NCBI RefSeq assembly: GCF_022201045.2
Contig: NC_068558.1
Span: 41,993,501 to 42,057,500 of the forward strand
From: Citrus sinensis
Taxonomy: Eukaryota; Streptophyta; Magnoliopsida; Sapindales; Rutaceae
DNA length: 64,000 nt
Direction: 5' to 3'
Below the pieces are notes generated by a model that worked only from the letters and a program-made list of their open reading frames with translations, searched no databases and was not told where the DNA came from. This document shows positions 50,220-63,984 of the stretch, in pieces (the stretch's first letter is position 1; every line of letters begins with the position of its first letter). Made by a program: the position numbers and the translations under genes.

Positions 50220-52137
50220 CTAAACTAACAAAGAGCCTTCCATCACAGTAATAGCTTTTCCTCGCAGCTGCACTCTCTGATTCTGCTTGTCTACATGAAT
50301 GTTCAAGATCCCACTTCTTGGTGATGCCTGAGTCAGGTAAAATGTAATCAACATATAACAATTAGAAGGAATATGAATAGACATAAATTAGAGAGAAATC
50401 GATGCAAAGAGAGTACCGCATAAGCCACAAAATCACACTTTCCAAGCTTTTGACTCCAATAAGTGGCCAAAGCACAATGTGCACTCCCACAAACGGGATC
50501 CTGATATAAACAAATCATGTACATATAAGACTGTTATTAGAACTGTTTCAATATTGACAGAGTTTTTGAAAATTACTTCCATCTTACTTATTGGATCCTA
50601 AACTACAGCACCACACATAAAAGAAAGTTCTTTGTTCTCTTACATAGACATTTTACTTCAAATGCCAAAAATCCTTCTTGAAATCAAAACAGAGCAATCT
50701 ACACTAGACTTTGGAGGCACTATATGTTTCGAAGTTAGCAAATGGGTGAAAAGCTAGTAGGAAATGAGCAATAATTTTGCTCAGTTTCAGCTGTAACATT
50801 TCACTCAATTTGCAGGCCTTATTACTCATCAGATTTTCCAAAACAGAAATGATATTCAATGCACATCTCCATGTAGCATGACTGATGACAAATGTACATG
50901 CTCATAATACAGTAGTATATAAACTCATTCATTAAAACCAACGAGTTATTACCTCATTGATGCCAAATTTAGGGCAGAAGAATCGGCTATAAAAATCAAA
51001 TCCAGACTCTGGAGGAGCAAGCCCTGAAACAATTATGCCTCTTCCAGGACATTTTCGTATTTCATCAAGCTGTGGCTCCACGTCTGTAACAGATTTCGCC
51101 GATGGGAGCACCACCTGCATATTGTAGCCAACTTCATTCAGAACAACTACTAACACTATATCCAAATGAGTAAAGGGTTAAAAGAAATTACAAAGATGTC
51201 TTCTGAGGTAGTTGTTATCTTCATATCCATGACTGAAGAAACACTCAAAGCCTTATGAATTAATGAAACCTCAGAAAAATTGAAATCAGTAGTTGGAACT
51301 GTAGGAAAATCCAATTCAATAAAATAGCACTCTTGTGCTTCTCCATTCTGTGAATTAGAGTCATTCATCGCCTTAACATCTGGATCTTTTTTGGCTGTTA
51401 GAATTCCAGACAGTGTGGCAAATTCAATTATGTTGGAGTTTACCAAACCTCTCGAAAAGAGAGTGTGTGCAGCTGCTAATGTTGCATGACCACAAAGTTC
51501 AACCTGCAAAAAACTTATCCTGAAATTAAAATACACTCTCCTTTGCGTTGGAGTCAGTGTCATATATATATAAAACTATAACATGAACACATGAAAATCT
51601 ATGAAGCCTAATGATCAGAAATAATATCACTCAAGATAAAAAATTTAGCTATAATCTTCCTTCAGAACTAAAAGAAGCATAGCACATAAATAAGAGTAAA
51701 CATTCCACAATGATAGAATGATGACAAAACTAAAACCCCATGAAAAAAGATAAATCATCAAGCTCCAGAACTGAGCCAAATAGCTTCATCCACAACTTAT
51801 AATTATAAAAACTGAAACTGACCTCAGCAACAGGAGTGAACCATCTAAGACGGAACCTCGGATTAGGAGAGTCAGCAGCAGTAAGGCGAGTCAAGTAACA
51901 GGTCTGGGAGATATTGAACTCAGAAGCCACAGCTTGTAGCCATTCTTCATCTCTATCTTCCTCTAACAAACAAACCGCTGCCGGGTTCCCCTTGAAAGCT
52001 GAGTCAGTAAAAGCATCCACCTGTCAAAGCAACAAAAAGAACCCAGTCCCATTCAACCACAACGGAATAACAATCTATATACAAAAGAGGAGATTACTAT
52101 TAGTTACCACAGAGTATTGTACGAGCTTCTTGGCCAT
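50220..52137 (-). CDS. PhzF-family (phenazine biosynthesis-like) isomerase/epimerase, 297 aa
   Basis: Six exons: 52108-52137, 51823-52020, 51192-51503, 50953-51114, 50417-50500 and 50220-50327 (894 bp, phases consistent; the first exon codes for only ten residues). The start MAKKLVQYSVVDAFTDSAFK is typical of plant PhzF-like proteins. VASEFNISQTCYL carries the Glu that is catalytic in bacterial PhzF, and VELCGHATLAAAH and INEDPVCGSAHCALATYW are the two family signatures. The fold is two diaminopimelate-epimerase-like halves; the plant substrate is unknown, and phenazines are not made by plants. It lacks any targeting signal and is probably cytosolic. Its start faces the chimeric invertase locus, with about 1.2 kb between start codons. 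Confidence 0.93.
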
Positions 52138-53383
52138 GTTGCAGAATAAAGAATGAAGTTTAGAGTTTGACAAGTGAAACTTGGAGTTGCAGAGATGAAA
52201 CCCGAAACTGAGATGAAAGAAATGGTCAACCTAACAGCCGCCGACCTACTGTCTTTTTCTTTATATTTTTTCCTCTCTTTCCACGCTTCTTCCCCTTTCA
52301 ATTTTCATTTTTTCTTTATAAACGGATAAAACAAGTTGCCTGTTCCCCGTTCGGACAGTCAAACCCAAAGGCAAATTTAATCAAACTTTTCCCGGAAACG
52401 CTGTCATCTTGTCCACATGGACAGTACTCAAATTTCCCTCGTGCTCGCTCTCAAAGTGTCACCGGCTATTACCGGTAACTGCCTTACAACGTTTTAGATT
52501 TGGGGGAATTATAACGTTGCTTCGTTTTTGGTCTCGCTCTCTAACAATAAATATGGGCTCTCAAAATCACGCTCTTTTTTTCTTCCTTTCTTCTTCTTTC
52601 TCTCTATTAATTTCATTTTCTCCTCTTCGCTTTCGCCGACCGTTCACCGGAAAAATCGCCGGCGATAACTTCAACCGCCGGGGAAATTTTACTCTCTTTC
52701 TCCTTCGTTTTTCGCTATCTAAGGTTCGCTTCCTTAGTTTTTTATATTTATTTTTCTTTTGAGCTTTCAGATCTGAACCACACAGCAATAGTTTTCATCA
52801 AGCTAAATAATTTGACCTTTGAAATTATAGATCCTGATCCATGTTCGTAATTTTTTTATTGTTTTTTTTCTTTTAGACTATAATGTACACAGTATTTGCA
52901 TTTGCTGAAAAATTAACAAAAAGCTGTGGTTGTTTATTTTTTTAAATTGTTAATGTAAGTCTTATTTGTTGGTTGGTTAAAAAGTTTCTATTTTGGTGCT
53001 GACTGTTTCTTTTCTTCTTTTTTTCCCCTTAATTTTTAATTTTAATTAATTACAAACAGGACAAATGAAATAGTCACATCAGCCTGTAAATCTATAATTG
53101 TCATTTTGTGTTCAAATTGGCTCGAAGCCTTGCTCAATAAATGATTTATTATCTTTTATGTATTTTACTAAAACAGTAATATTGGTTGAATGGACAAAGA
53201 AAAAAAAATCTGTAATAGTGTTCTGTGCTTATAAGTCTTGTTTTAGATTAAGTTGGTTCATTTTTCACTTCTGGGGTGTATGCTTATGTTTTGTTCTTGA
53301 ATTGTTTGCTCTGTAGATCTTTGATTTTGATACAGAAAGACTGATTATTTGCCAAGTAAATCGAATTTGAAGGGAAAAGGGAA
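52138..53383 (+). promoter_or_regulatory. Divergent promoter region and 5' leader of the invertase-derived gene
   Basis: The region separates the divergent PhzF and invertase-type start codons. On the plus strand a leader exon ends at a donor after 52723 (ctatctaag/gttcgc), and a pyrimidine-rich acceptor lies before 53317 (ctctgtag/atcttt). This gives a leader intron of about 0.6 kb, as many invertase genes have. The leader exon is CT-rich (52570-52630). Confidence 0.5.
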
Positions 53384-54336
53384 ATGGATGGGACAAAAGA
53401 GGTGTTGGGTTTGAGAAATGTAAGCTCACATTGCTCAATCTCAGAAATGGATGACTATGATCTCTCTAAGCTTCTTGATAAGCCTAGGCTTAATATCGAG
53501 AGGCAGAGATCATTTGATGAGAGGTCGCTTAGTGAGCTCTCGATTGGTTTGACACGTGGAGGTGTTGAAAACTATGAGAGCACTTATTCACCTGGCGGAA
53601 GGTCTGGGTTTGATGCGCCGGTATCTTCAACTAGGAACTCGTTTGAGCCCCACCCCATGGTGGCAGAAGCGTGGGAGGCTCTGAGAAGGTCATTGGTGTA
53701 TTTCAGGGGCCAGCCAGTCGGTACCATTGCTGCTTACGATCATGCCTCTGAGGAGGTTCTGAATTATGATCAGGTAAAATTTTTTGTTATGCATATAAGG
53801 AACACTTGTTACCCAGAAAACTCCATTATATAGCACTTTTTTTCAAAGTAGGATTTTGGGCTTCTGGGCAGATATTTATTAGTCCCTACTTGTGCTTTCT
53901 GAGAATTAATATGTAATGAGAGATACTTTAGGCGCGATCTAAACAGACTGTTGAAGCTGGGTTAGCGTCTGTGCTGCTAATAGTTAAAACTCTGAATTAT
54001 GCTATACTATTCTCATTTTGTTCTTTGATGAGTATGAAGATGCCATGTCATGATCATGGAGAGCTGTGATGAATGTTCAGCTTGTTTGCTTCCTGTGTGC
54101 AACTATAACTTACTATACCAATGCAGTTTATGTATGGGCTGGTTTGCTTTCAGGAAATAATGCATGACCCTCAGGTGGCAGCAGATGGATTCACATATGA
54201 AGGGAAAGCCATTCGTGACTGGTTGGAAAATGGCCGTGAAACTTCTCCTATGACCAATTTGAGACTCAGTCACTTGCATCTAACTCCCAATCATGCTTTG
54301 CGGCATGTGATTCAAGACTGGCTGTGCAAATCTTGA
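53384..54336 (+). CDS. Chimeric gene: neutral/alkaline invertase 5' exon joined to a U-box 3' exon, 190 aa
   Basis: Exon 1 (53384-53773, 130 codons) reads [20 protein letters not shown] through [20 protein letters not shown] to EEVLNYDQ. This is the complete first exon of a cytosolic GH100 neutral invertase, ending at that family's usual junction. Instead of the catalytic barrel, the next exon with a good acceptor (54154-54336) encodes [40 protein letters not shown] and then [12 protein letters not shown] and stop. That is the C-terminal U-box exon of a PUB kinase-type E3 ligase, lacking the opening CPI strand. Both sides are phase 0, so splicing gives an in-frame fusion. No catalytic residues of the invertase are present, and the U-box is incomplete. 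Whether it is expressed, or is simply two relics side by side, is unknown; invertase and ligase activity are unlikely. Confidence 0.72.
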
Positions 54337-54733
54337 GTACCCATGAATTCATATATGTATGTAGTTTACATGTTATTAGTGTGTATAGAGTTGCATTACA
54401 AGACATTCATGTGTGTCCCTTGTATATCATGCAACTAGTGTGCTTATTCAGGAATAGCCTCATTCTATACGAAAGAAAATCAGAATATCTGAAGTGTAAC
54501 TTGTAATAGTTTGTTGATATTCTATGGTGATCTGAATACGAAGTTACACTCTTATCAATAGAAAGACCTCTAGAAGTGCTTAACCAACATACTTTGTATG
54601 TAAATACTAAGCAAGCACAACTGGCTGTTGAACTACATAACACATGACAGCAGAAAAACCTAACAAGAAAAGCTTCATTGTTTTTGTAAATCTGCAGGCA
54701 TCATCAGTGCTTCATTCAGATCAGTTGAATTCA

Positions 54734-55331
54734 TCAACAGCCTTGCAAGATTCCATCTCTTGCAGAAAGCAAAGATGCATTAGTTTGATTCTCAGTTTCA
54801 CTGAAGGGATGATCATCCTCTATTAAATTACCAATCTGATTTTCATCATTCTTGCTTTCTATAAGTGGAATAGATTCTCCTGTGATATGCCATCCATGTG
54901 ACTCTTCCTTGCTAGGAACCATATTTTCTTTGAAACTTGTTTGAGTTTTGGGATTCTGAAGGACCTCTTCATCAATGCAACTACCCCAGGAGCTTGAATT
55001 CCCAGCTCTCTTGACGGGTTCAAAACTTGACTCCTCACTTCTGTACTGTACTTTCTCAACTTTCTGAATCAATCCTCCTTCGTTCTCAAATGGTAGCTGA
55101 TTTTCTTCATTTTCAAAGTTAGTGAACTGAGAGTTACATCTATCAAATGTTCCCCGGGACGATTCCCGAAGAATTCCTTTTGCTGAAGATCTCTGGCAAA
55201 GGCTACCAAACCCTTGAATCCCTCTTGTCAGCTTTCGAGCTCGGTCTCTTTCTTCCTTCAGAAGAGATCCCTTTTCAAGCAACTTCAAAATTCTATCGGA
55301 TTTCTTCCTAACAGCTAAACCCCAGTTGAAT
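54734..55331 (-). pseudogene. ENTH/epsin-like protein, 3' exon only
   Basis: After a good acceptor (TATGTGCAG, about 55332) the frame reads FNWGLAVRKKSDRILKLLEK, then GSLLKEERDRARKLTRGIQG. This is the end of an ENTH domain as in Arabidopsis At3g46540-type clathrin-adaptor proteins. It continues for about 150 residues of acidic, disordered tail to a stop at 54734. The first 140 or so residues of the ENTH domain, which bind phosphoinositides, were not found in the next 2.4 kb. The tail frame itself is undamaged. It could be a truncated gene with a new 5' end or a captured fragment. It converges on the chimeric invertase/U-box gene. Confidence 0.75.
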
Positions 55332-57819
55332 CTGCACATACATAGTTTTATTAAGATTCAGAAGAAACACATGCAAACCTTGTAAAATTGGAATACATAA
55401 TTTGCATCTCAACTACTATGACATATGTGTATCATTCACTAATATTAGATTGATTAGTAGTTCTTTTCTCATTGGTATTAGGATGAAACACTTTAGAGCT
55501 GCAGCTGTCCAACCTCAATCCCAAACGCACCCTATATCAGGCAGATCAACAACAATTTTATGCGCCATGTTGAAAGTTTTCTCATCTAGGACTGGCAAGC
55601 TCCAGAATGGCTGGATCATCAACAACAATTTATGAGCCACTGTGTCTTGGTTTCACTGAATTGCTGACTGATTAGCTTGGTCTTGAAGCTGAAATTTTCA
55701 CCTAGAACTGAGAAAATAGTTAAATGAAATAATGACATACAATAAAGTCAACAAAATAAAAGGACAAATAAACTTATTTAGTAATGTCGCAATTATATTT
55801 ATTGCCATGCTTATCACTTTCATTGCAGACATCATCACCATAATACTAGCAGTCTAGCACTAATAGTCAGAATAATAATAATAATAGTAGTAGTAGCACG
55901 ATTTTTGAAATTTCTGTAGAGTAACATCTAAAGATGCCAAAAATATCATATGAAAAAAAAAAAGAAAAAAGCCCAAGAATTCAAGGAAAGAAAACTCATT
56001 AACAAAGAACCTAACTTTTTAATCATGTTTAATAAACTAAGTTCTTATGATTTTCCATTATTAAGACAATTGGTTTCTGCTTTCTAATGTTTCAAAGCAT
56101 ACCAAGAAATATTAACAATTACCAAATCAGTAAGCAGCACAATTACTTGATAAGACTTTTGACTTGTCTAACCCAAAACTGTACCCATTTCTACACTCTA
56201 CTATGAAGCCGAACTTACTTTGACCAAACAACACTATTAGCTCAGTTAAAGGAAACCACAACTGAATAAAGATCAGCTGAAATAACTAAATTGAAAAAAG
56301 TTCATAAAACTAAAAATAACTTATAATAGTCTATTAAAGACATACAAAACAGGAAGATAAATAAACATAGGTCTATTTTCTTGACACTGCCAAGTTTTGG
56401 TTTCAAAATCACCATATTGCAATAATAAATTGTTGTGATTCCTAAGATACAATATGTAGCAGCTTATATGCTGGCAATCATAGTCAAAGAAGATGGTTGT
56501 CAAACGTCCTCGCAAATCAAGAAGCTAATAAAGACCAGGTCGCACAACATTAACATATATCAGTTCTTTGATATAAAGATATTGAATGTTATACACTTCT
56601 AATCCCAAGTCCTGAAACATAAAACAAAAGTTCACTTCACACATTCATAAAGCTAAAGTATTAGAGAAATGGAGAATAGGCATGGATATGGGTCAATAAA
56701 CTATTAAGCTAATTAATGCATACAACGGCATCTGTTAGAACTAGTTAAATAGCCCTTACCAGAGAACTAGCAGAAGCATCCAATTTCCTAAAAGGAGATA
56801 ACTTACAAGATAAACATTTTGATAGGCAGCGATACACATAAAATAGCGTCACTTACCATTAAGCAATATGCTAGAATTAACTTACGAGATAACGACTGAT
56901 GATTGATTCAGTTGCACTTACATATGCCTAAAGTTTTAACTTTCAAATTGATTGCTGCTTGCTCCTTTATCTAGAAACATATTTGACGGTGATTAATCCT
57001 GACCTCTACCATGCCATTCAATTTTCATATTCTCATAATCATAAATTCACTTTTAGGAATATCAACTCCACTATTAAGAGCCCAAACTTGATCAAACAGA
57101 ACTATTAGCTCATAACTTCATCAATAGGATAAATAAAGTCACAATAACAATGCCAGCAGCTGCTTCAACACATCATCAACAAACCCATTTTCATTTAATC
57201 AACAAAAATCCCCGACAGCATTTTCAACACATCAACAAACCCATTTTCATTTTAATTGATAAAACAACGCCAGCAGCAGAGCAACTTCATCAAAACATCA
57301 ACAAACCCATTTTCATTTTAATCCACAAACAACACCAGCAACAGAACATCTTCTTCGACACATTAACAAACCCATTTTCATTTTTAAATAACAAAACAAA
57401 ATAATGCCCAATCACTGATTTCCAACATGCAAAGAGTTTTTTTTTTTTTTTCAAAGACTAACCTTCTACGCTATTGAGCGACGGTCGCCTCTAGCCCCGA
57501 CCGCAGGAGGCACTCAGTCGACGCCGTCACCCTTGATTATCACCTTACGGTTGATTTCTTTATCTTCAAAGCATTTAGAGGTGGATATGTGTGTGTTTCG
57601 GTTAGATAAAGGAGAATTGTTTTTGTGATGAATAGATTTGATGAAAGAGAAGAAACACACTCAAATCTGTTGGATATATTATGTAGCGATAGATGCATTG
57701 GATAATAACTTGTAGCCTCAGCATTTTATTTTTTTAAATTTAATTTTTGGAATATAAATGTGTACTACGAATTTACGCTCATCCATTAACGATTAATGAA
57801 ACGGTATACAGACTGTAGG
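55332..57819. other. Region upstream of the ENTH exon; no missing ENTH exons seen
   Basis: I searched the minus strand for the rest of the ENTH domain (for example the WRIVEILH or GPE segments) and did not find it. A possible non-coding exon lies at about 57463-57600 (minus), ending in a donor AGAAGGTTAGTC. A degenerate tandem repeat occupies 57170-57390. A MITE-like end (gtgcgtttgggattg, minus) lies near 55530. Confidence 0.5.
57170..57390. repeat. Degenerate tandem repeat, four copies of about 60-66 bp
   Basis: Four copies share the core caacaaacccattttcattt (the last has ttaacaaaccc) separated by divergent CA-rich spacers. The plus-strand frame stays open through them, but this is low-complexity sequence and not a convincing gene. 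Confidence 0.75.
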
Positions 57820-58805
57820 TAGGGATGGCAAAAATCCCCACGGGGATGGGTACCCTCGGGGATTTTCCCCATTCGGGGAGGGTACGGGGATAATTTTATA
57901 CCCAATTTTTTTTTCGGGGAGGGGACGGGGAAAATTTTTTACCCAACTTTTTATTCGGGGAGGGGACGGGGATGAGGTGGAATCCCCATCCCCTACCCAT
58001 TTCCCCATTTTAATTTTTAATTTTATTTTTATTTTTAAAATTACTAATAAATAAATAACAAAATTATAAATATTGTTAAAAATAATAAATATCAAAATAG
58101 TTGTATGTTGGGAAAGTGGTCACCCTTTGCCGGGAATTAGTTGAAGAGTATTAATTGAAGTTTTCACCAACTGTTTATTGCTTTGATTATACTGGTAGTA
58201 GTTCTTCTACTAGATCTACAGGGGATTCTTATAAGAAAGCAACCAAATGGATGACAGGTTTTAATGATTATGTAAACAATGGAGATTGTGCAGTTGTTGC
58301 AGATGAATTAGATTCATATTTGGATGAGAAAGTTATATCTCGGATGGAAGATTTTAATATTTTGAGTTGGTGGAAGACAAATGCTAATAGGTATCCTACA
58401 TTAGCTCGAATTGCTAGAGATATTTTGGCAATTCCAATTACAACAGTTGCTTCTGAATCAGCTTTTAACACTAGTGGTAGAGTTGTGAGCTCATACCATA
58501 ACAAACTTCATCCAAGCACATTGGAGGCCTTAATGTGCTGTCAAAGTTGGTTACGAGCTTACAATAGCGGTATGAGTTTATTTTAATATGATTAATTTAA
58601 AATCGAAAATAAAAAATGTATTAGACTATTAATTATTCGGGGACCGGGGACCCTCGGGGATCCCCTGTTATTATTCGGGGAGGGGATGGGGATTCTCTCA
58701 AGCAATTTTGACGGGGACGGGGAGGGGACGGGGACATATGCAAAACATCGGGGATGAGTATGGGGAGATTGGTCCCCTCCCCTCCCCTCCCCATTGCCAT
58801 CCCTA
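57820..58805 (+). mobile_element. hAT-type element, copy C, retaining transposase sequence
   Basis: The 986-bp element has perfect 12-bp terminal inverted repeats (TAGGGATGGCAA / TTGCCATCCCTA) and a perfect 8-bp target duplication, ACTGTAGG (57812-57819 and 58806-58813). GC-rich subterminal repeats match copies A and B. Its middle differs: instead of AT-rich non-coding sequence it has the 3' end of a transposase frame. It appears to be an internal-deletion derivative of the autonomous parent, and its perfect repeats suggest it is young. Confidence 0.93.
58155..58586 (+). pseudogene. hAT transposase C-terminal dimerisation region (5'-truncated)
   Basis: An undamaged frame reads VVADELDSYLDEKVISRMED, then FNILSWWKTNANRYPTLARI, then ARDILAIPITTVASESAFNT and CCQSWLRAY. 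This is the classic hAT C-terminal dimerisation domain, including the LSWWK, RYP and ASESAFS-type blocks. The BED zinc finger and the catalytic RNase-H-like region are missing, so this copy cannot be autonomous. The true reading frame enters from upstream, so the ATG at 58155 need not be a start. Confidence 0.9.
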
Positions 58806-58969
58806 ACTGTAGGGGAAGAAAGTGGAGATACATTGATAATTTCTATCAAAGTGGAAATACGCTAAACCTTAAGGGAGGAAACTGAAAATTACCCTTTTTC
58901 ATGGTAACCAAAATAAATATACATACACAAGTAAACTTCAAATCATTTTCCCGTGATACTTATTTATTA

Positions 58970-59172
58970 AGAATAATAATATAGTTACAAACTCTTGTAC
59001 AAATTTATTTTGTATAAATTGATGTGGCATGATAAGATTGGTTGAATTAAATATCACTTGGCCTACATGATTTGTTTTTATTATTTTATATTTTCATTCA
59101 ACCAATGAATTAATGCCACGTCAGTTTGTACAAAATAAGTTTGTACAAGAGTTTGTGGCTGTATCATTACTC
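58970..59172. mobile_element. Palindromic MITE, first of an adjacent pair
   Basis: About 203 bp, with inverted ends: gaataataatatagttacaa on the left and the complement of tggctgtatcattactc on the right, including the paired actcttgtacaaa / tttgtacaagagt. The direct repeat ATTTATTA (58962-58969 and 59173-59180) is a plausible 8-bp target duplication, suggesting a hAT MITE. Confidence 0.82.
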
Positions 59173-59186
59173 ATTTATTAATATAA

Positions 59187-59388
59187 GAGTAATGATATAG
59201 TCACAAATTCTTGTACAAACTTATCTTATATAAATTGATGTGGCATGATAAAATTGGTTAAATTAAATATCTCTTGGCCCACATGATTTATTTTCATTAT
59301 TTTATATTTTCATTCAACCAATGAATTGATGCCACATCAGTTTGTACAAAATAAATTTGTACAAGAGTTTGTGGCTGTATCATCACTC
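59187..59388. mobile_element. Palindromic MITE, second of an adjacent pair
   Basis: This is a second, closely similar copy in the same orientation, 14 bp after the first. Its ends are gagtaatgatatag and the complement, ctgtatcatcactc. The two share the whole interior (ttgatgtggcatgat and tttcattcaaccaatgaatt). I could not settle its own target duplication. Confidence 0.82.
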
Positions 59389-60842
59389 TTAATATAATTC
59401 AATGCCTTAAGCTCTGACATTAACAATCCTTTAGGAGTATCATTTTGATGCACCTTCCTAAATTACATAAAATATATCATTCAACGAATCACTAGGAAAC
59501 CACTTGTTAGTTGTGATGTATGTAACCTAACCACACCCCATTTAACGTACTTTCGTCTGCAATGTAAGACAGAAAGATTCCAATAAAAAATTTGATTCTT
59601 GTCCAAAACATAACTACGATGTGCACAAAGTCTGTGTTGTTACAAGAACGATTTTAATGGAGGACAAATTATTTTTCTTACATTTACATTATCTTCGGCG
59701 GGACTCCACTCGTAATCGAAGATTTTGTTCTATGTCTCATTTACCAGGTGTTTAGGTTACCATTTTCTCTTTTCTTTCTCAAAAACTTATTTTATAACCA
59801 TTGATTTGGTTACTTTATGAACCGACGATTTCCTTTTTCTTTATATATATATAGGTTGTTGTCGTGGTCAAATGAAAGATCGTGTAATATTGCTTTGCCT
59901 CCAAGATTTTATTATAATAATCTTGTTCATATGTTCATAGAAGTTTCAGGTACAAGTCATCGTTTTTCAAGGTCCCATCACTTTACAACATTTAAAACAA
60001 ACAAAAATGATACTATTTCTCTACCAATTTGATGTTTCGAATACACATATGCTAATTAGTTACAACCATTGACGTTGAAATCACCATTAATTGAATCCAA
60101 TCATTATAGTGCTTTTTTTTATGTCGGAGTTGCTTCAACTTAATTCGACCTTCCTTATAGTTGTAAAGTAATTTCTGGTTACAATTTTCAAATTTCATGT
60201 CAAATTTTTCTAATTTTGGGTTGTATTTCTTGTCTTACTAAAAAAATTAACTACATAATACTAGGTTAAATATCGAGCAAAATTTGAAATACACAATGAA
60301 AGGGCAAGAAATGTAAAAATAACGTTACCCATTCCACAAATTCAGTGTATTTCCTGCATGTGATTTTCTGATTGGTGGTTTTGAAGGCGAGAACTTAATG
60401 GCATAATGATTTGAAGAGCAATTAAAGCTATGCCATGCGTTATATAAACTAGCTTTCTAAACAATGTACCACCAGTTACTTCCACCAACGTCAAGTAGCC
60501 CTACTTCAATCAGTACGTCATTTGTGATGTGATACAGACCTAAAACTTTTGCACCTCAACAAGCCCAGAACCATGGATGTTTAAAAGAGGCGGAAAAAAA
60601 AGGGCAAATTCTTCATTTAAGCAGCCACATCGTTACCGAAAAAATCATCTCAATCAAGAGCACGGTTTTACATTCAAATTGAAAGCATTAAAGGCATTGG
60701 CCTGAAGGTCGACATAAACTAATTTAAATAAGCCAAGATAGATCATTAGTTAGGGTGTTTATTTGTATTTTTTTTTTTTTTGAAAGGGTGTTTATTTGTA
60801 TTTAACCTGTGAGAGAGATCTAAATCTAAATAGTAGAAACCA
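59389..60842. other. Intergenic and promoter of the receptor-kinase pseudogene
   Basis: AT-rich sequence with no recognisable protein relic; an open frame at 59817-60032 has no known domain. Close to the kinase start, gggtgtttatttgtattt occurs twice (about 60747 and 60786), a short direct repeat around a T-rich tract. Confidence 0.5.
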
Positions 60843-63816
<2,974 letters not shown>

Positions 63817-63940
63817 CAACTAACGATTGTAATAGAAAAGTAGTAAAATAATATTTTTATAAAGATATAATAGGAAAATGATTGGAGACAATACTTGTTG
63901 TAGTCATTTGATATTTGATAATTTTTGAAGTAGTGAAATG

Positions 63941-63983
<43 letters not shown>
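63941..63983. repeat. (ATA)n microsatellite
   Basis: Forty-three bases of uninterrupted ATA/AAT trinucleotides just after the truncated kinase homology. Confidence 0.95.

Positions 63984-63984
<1 letters not shown>

Noticed and set aside
57150..57404. 84-codon frame through the CA-rich tandem repeat
   Set aside because: The frame follows the repeat unit; low complexity, no homologue recognised.
58592..58849. Minus-strand open frames rich in Pro, Ser and Arg at the ends of the hAT copies (also 49483-49737 and 57793-58095)
   Set aside because: They are produced by the GC-rich subterminal repeats and cross element borders; no protein family.
59817..60032. 71-codon plus-strand frame in the spacer before the receptor kinase
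   Set aside because: No recognisable domain; flanking frames do not extend it convincingly.
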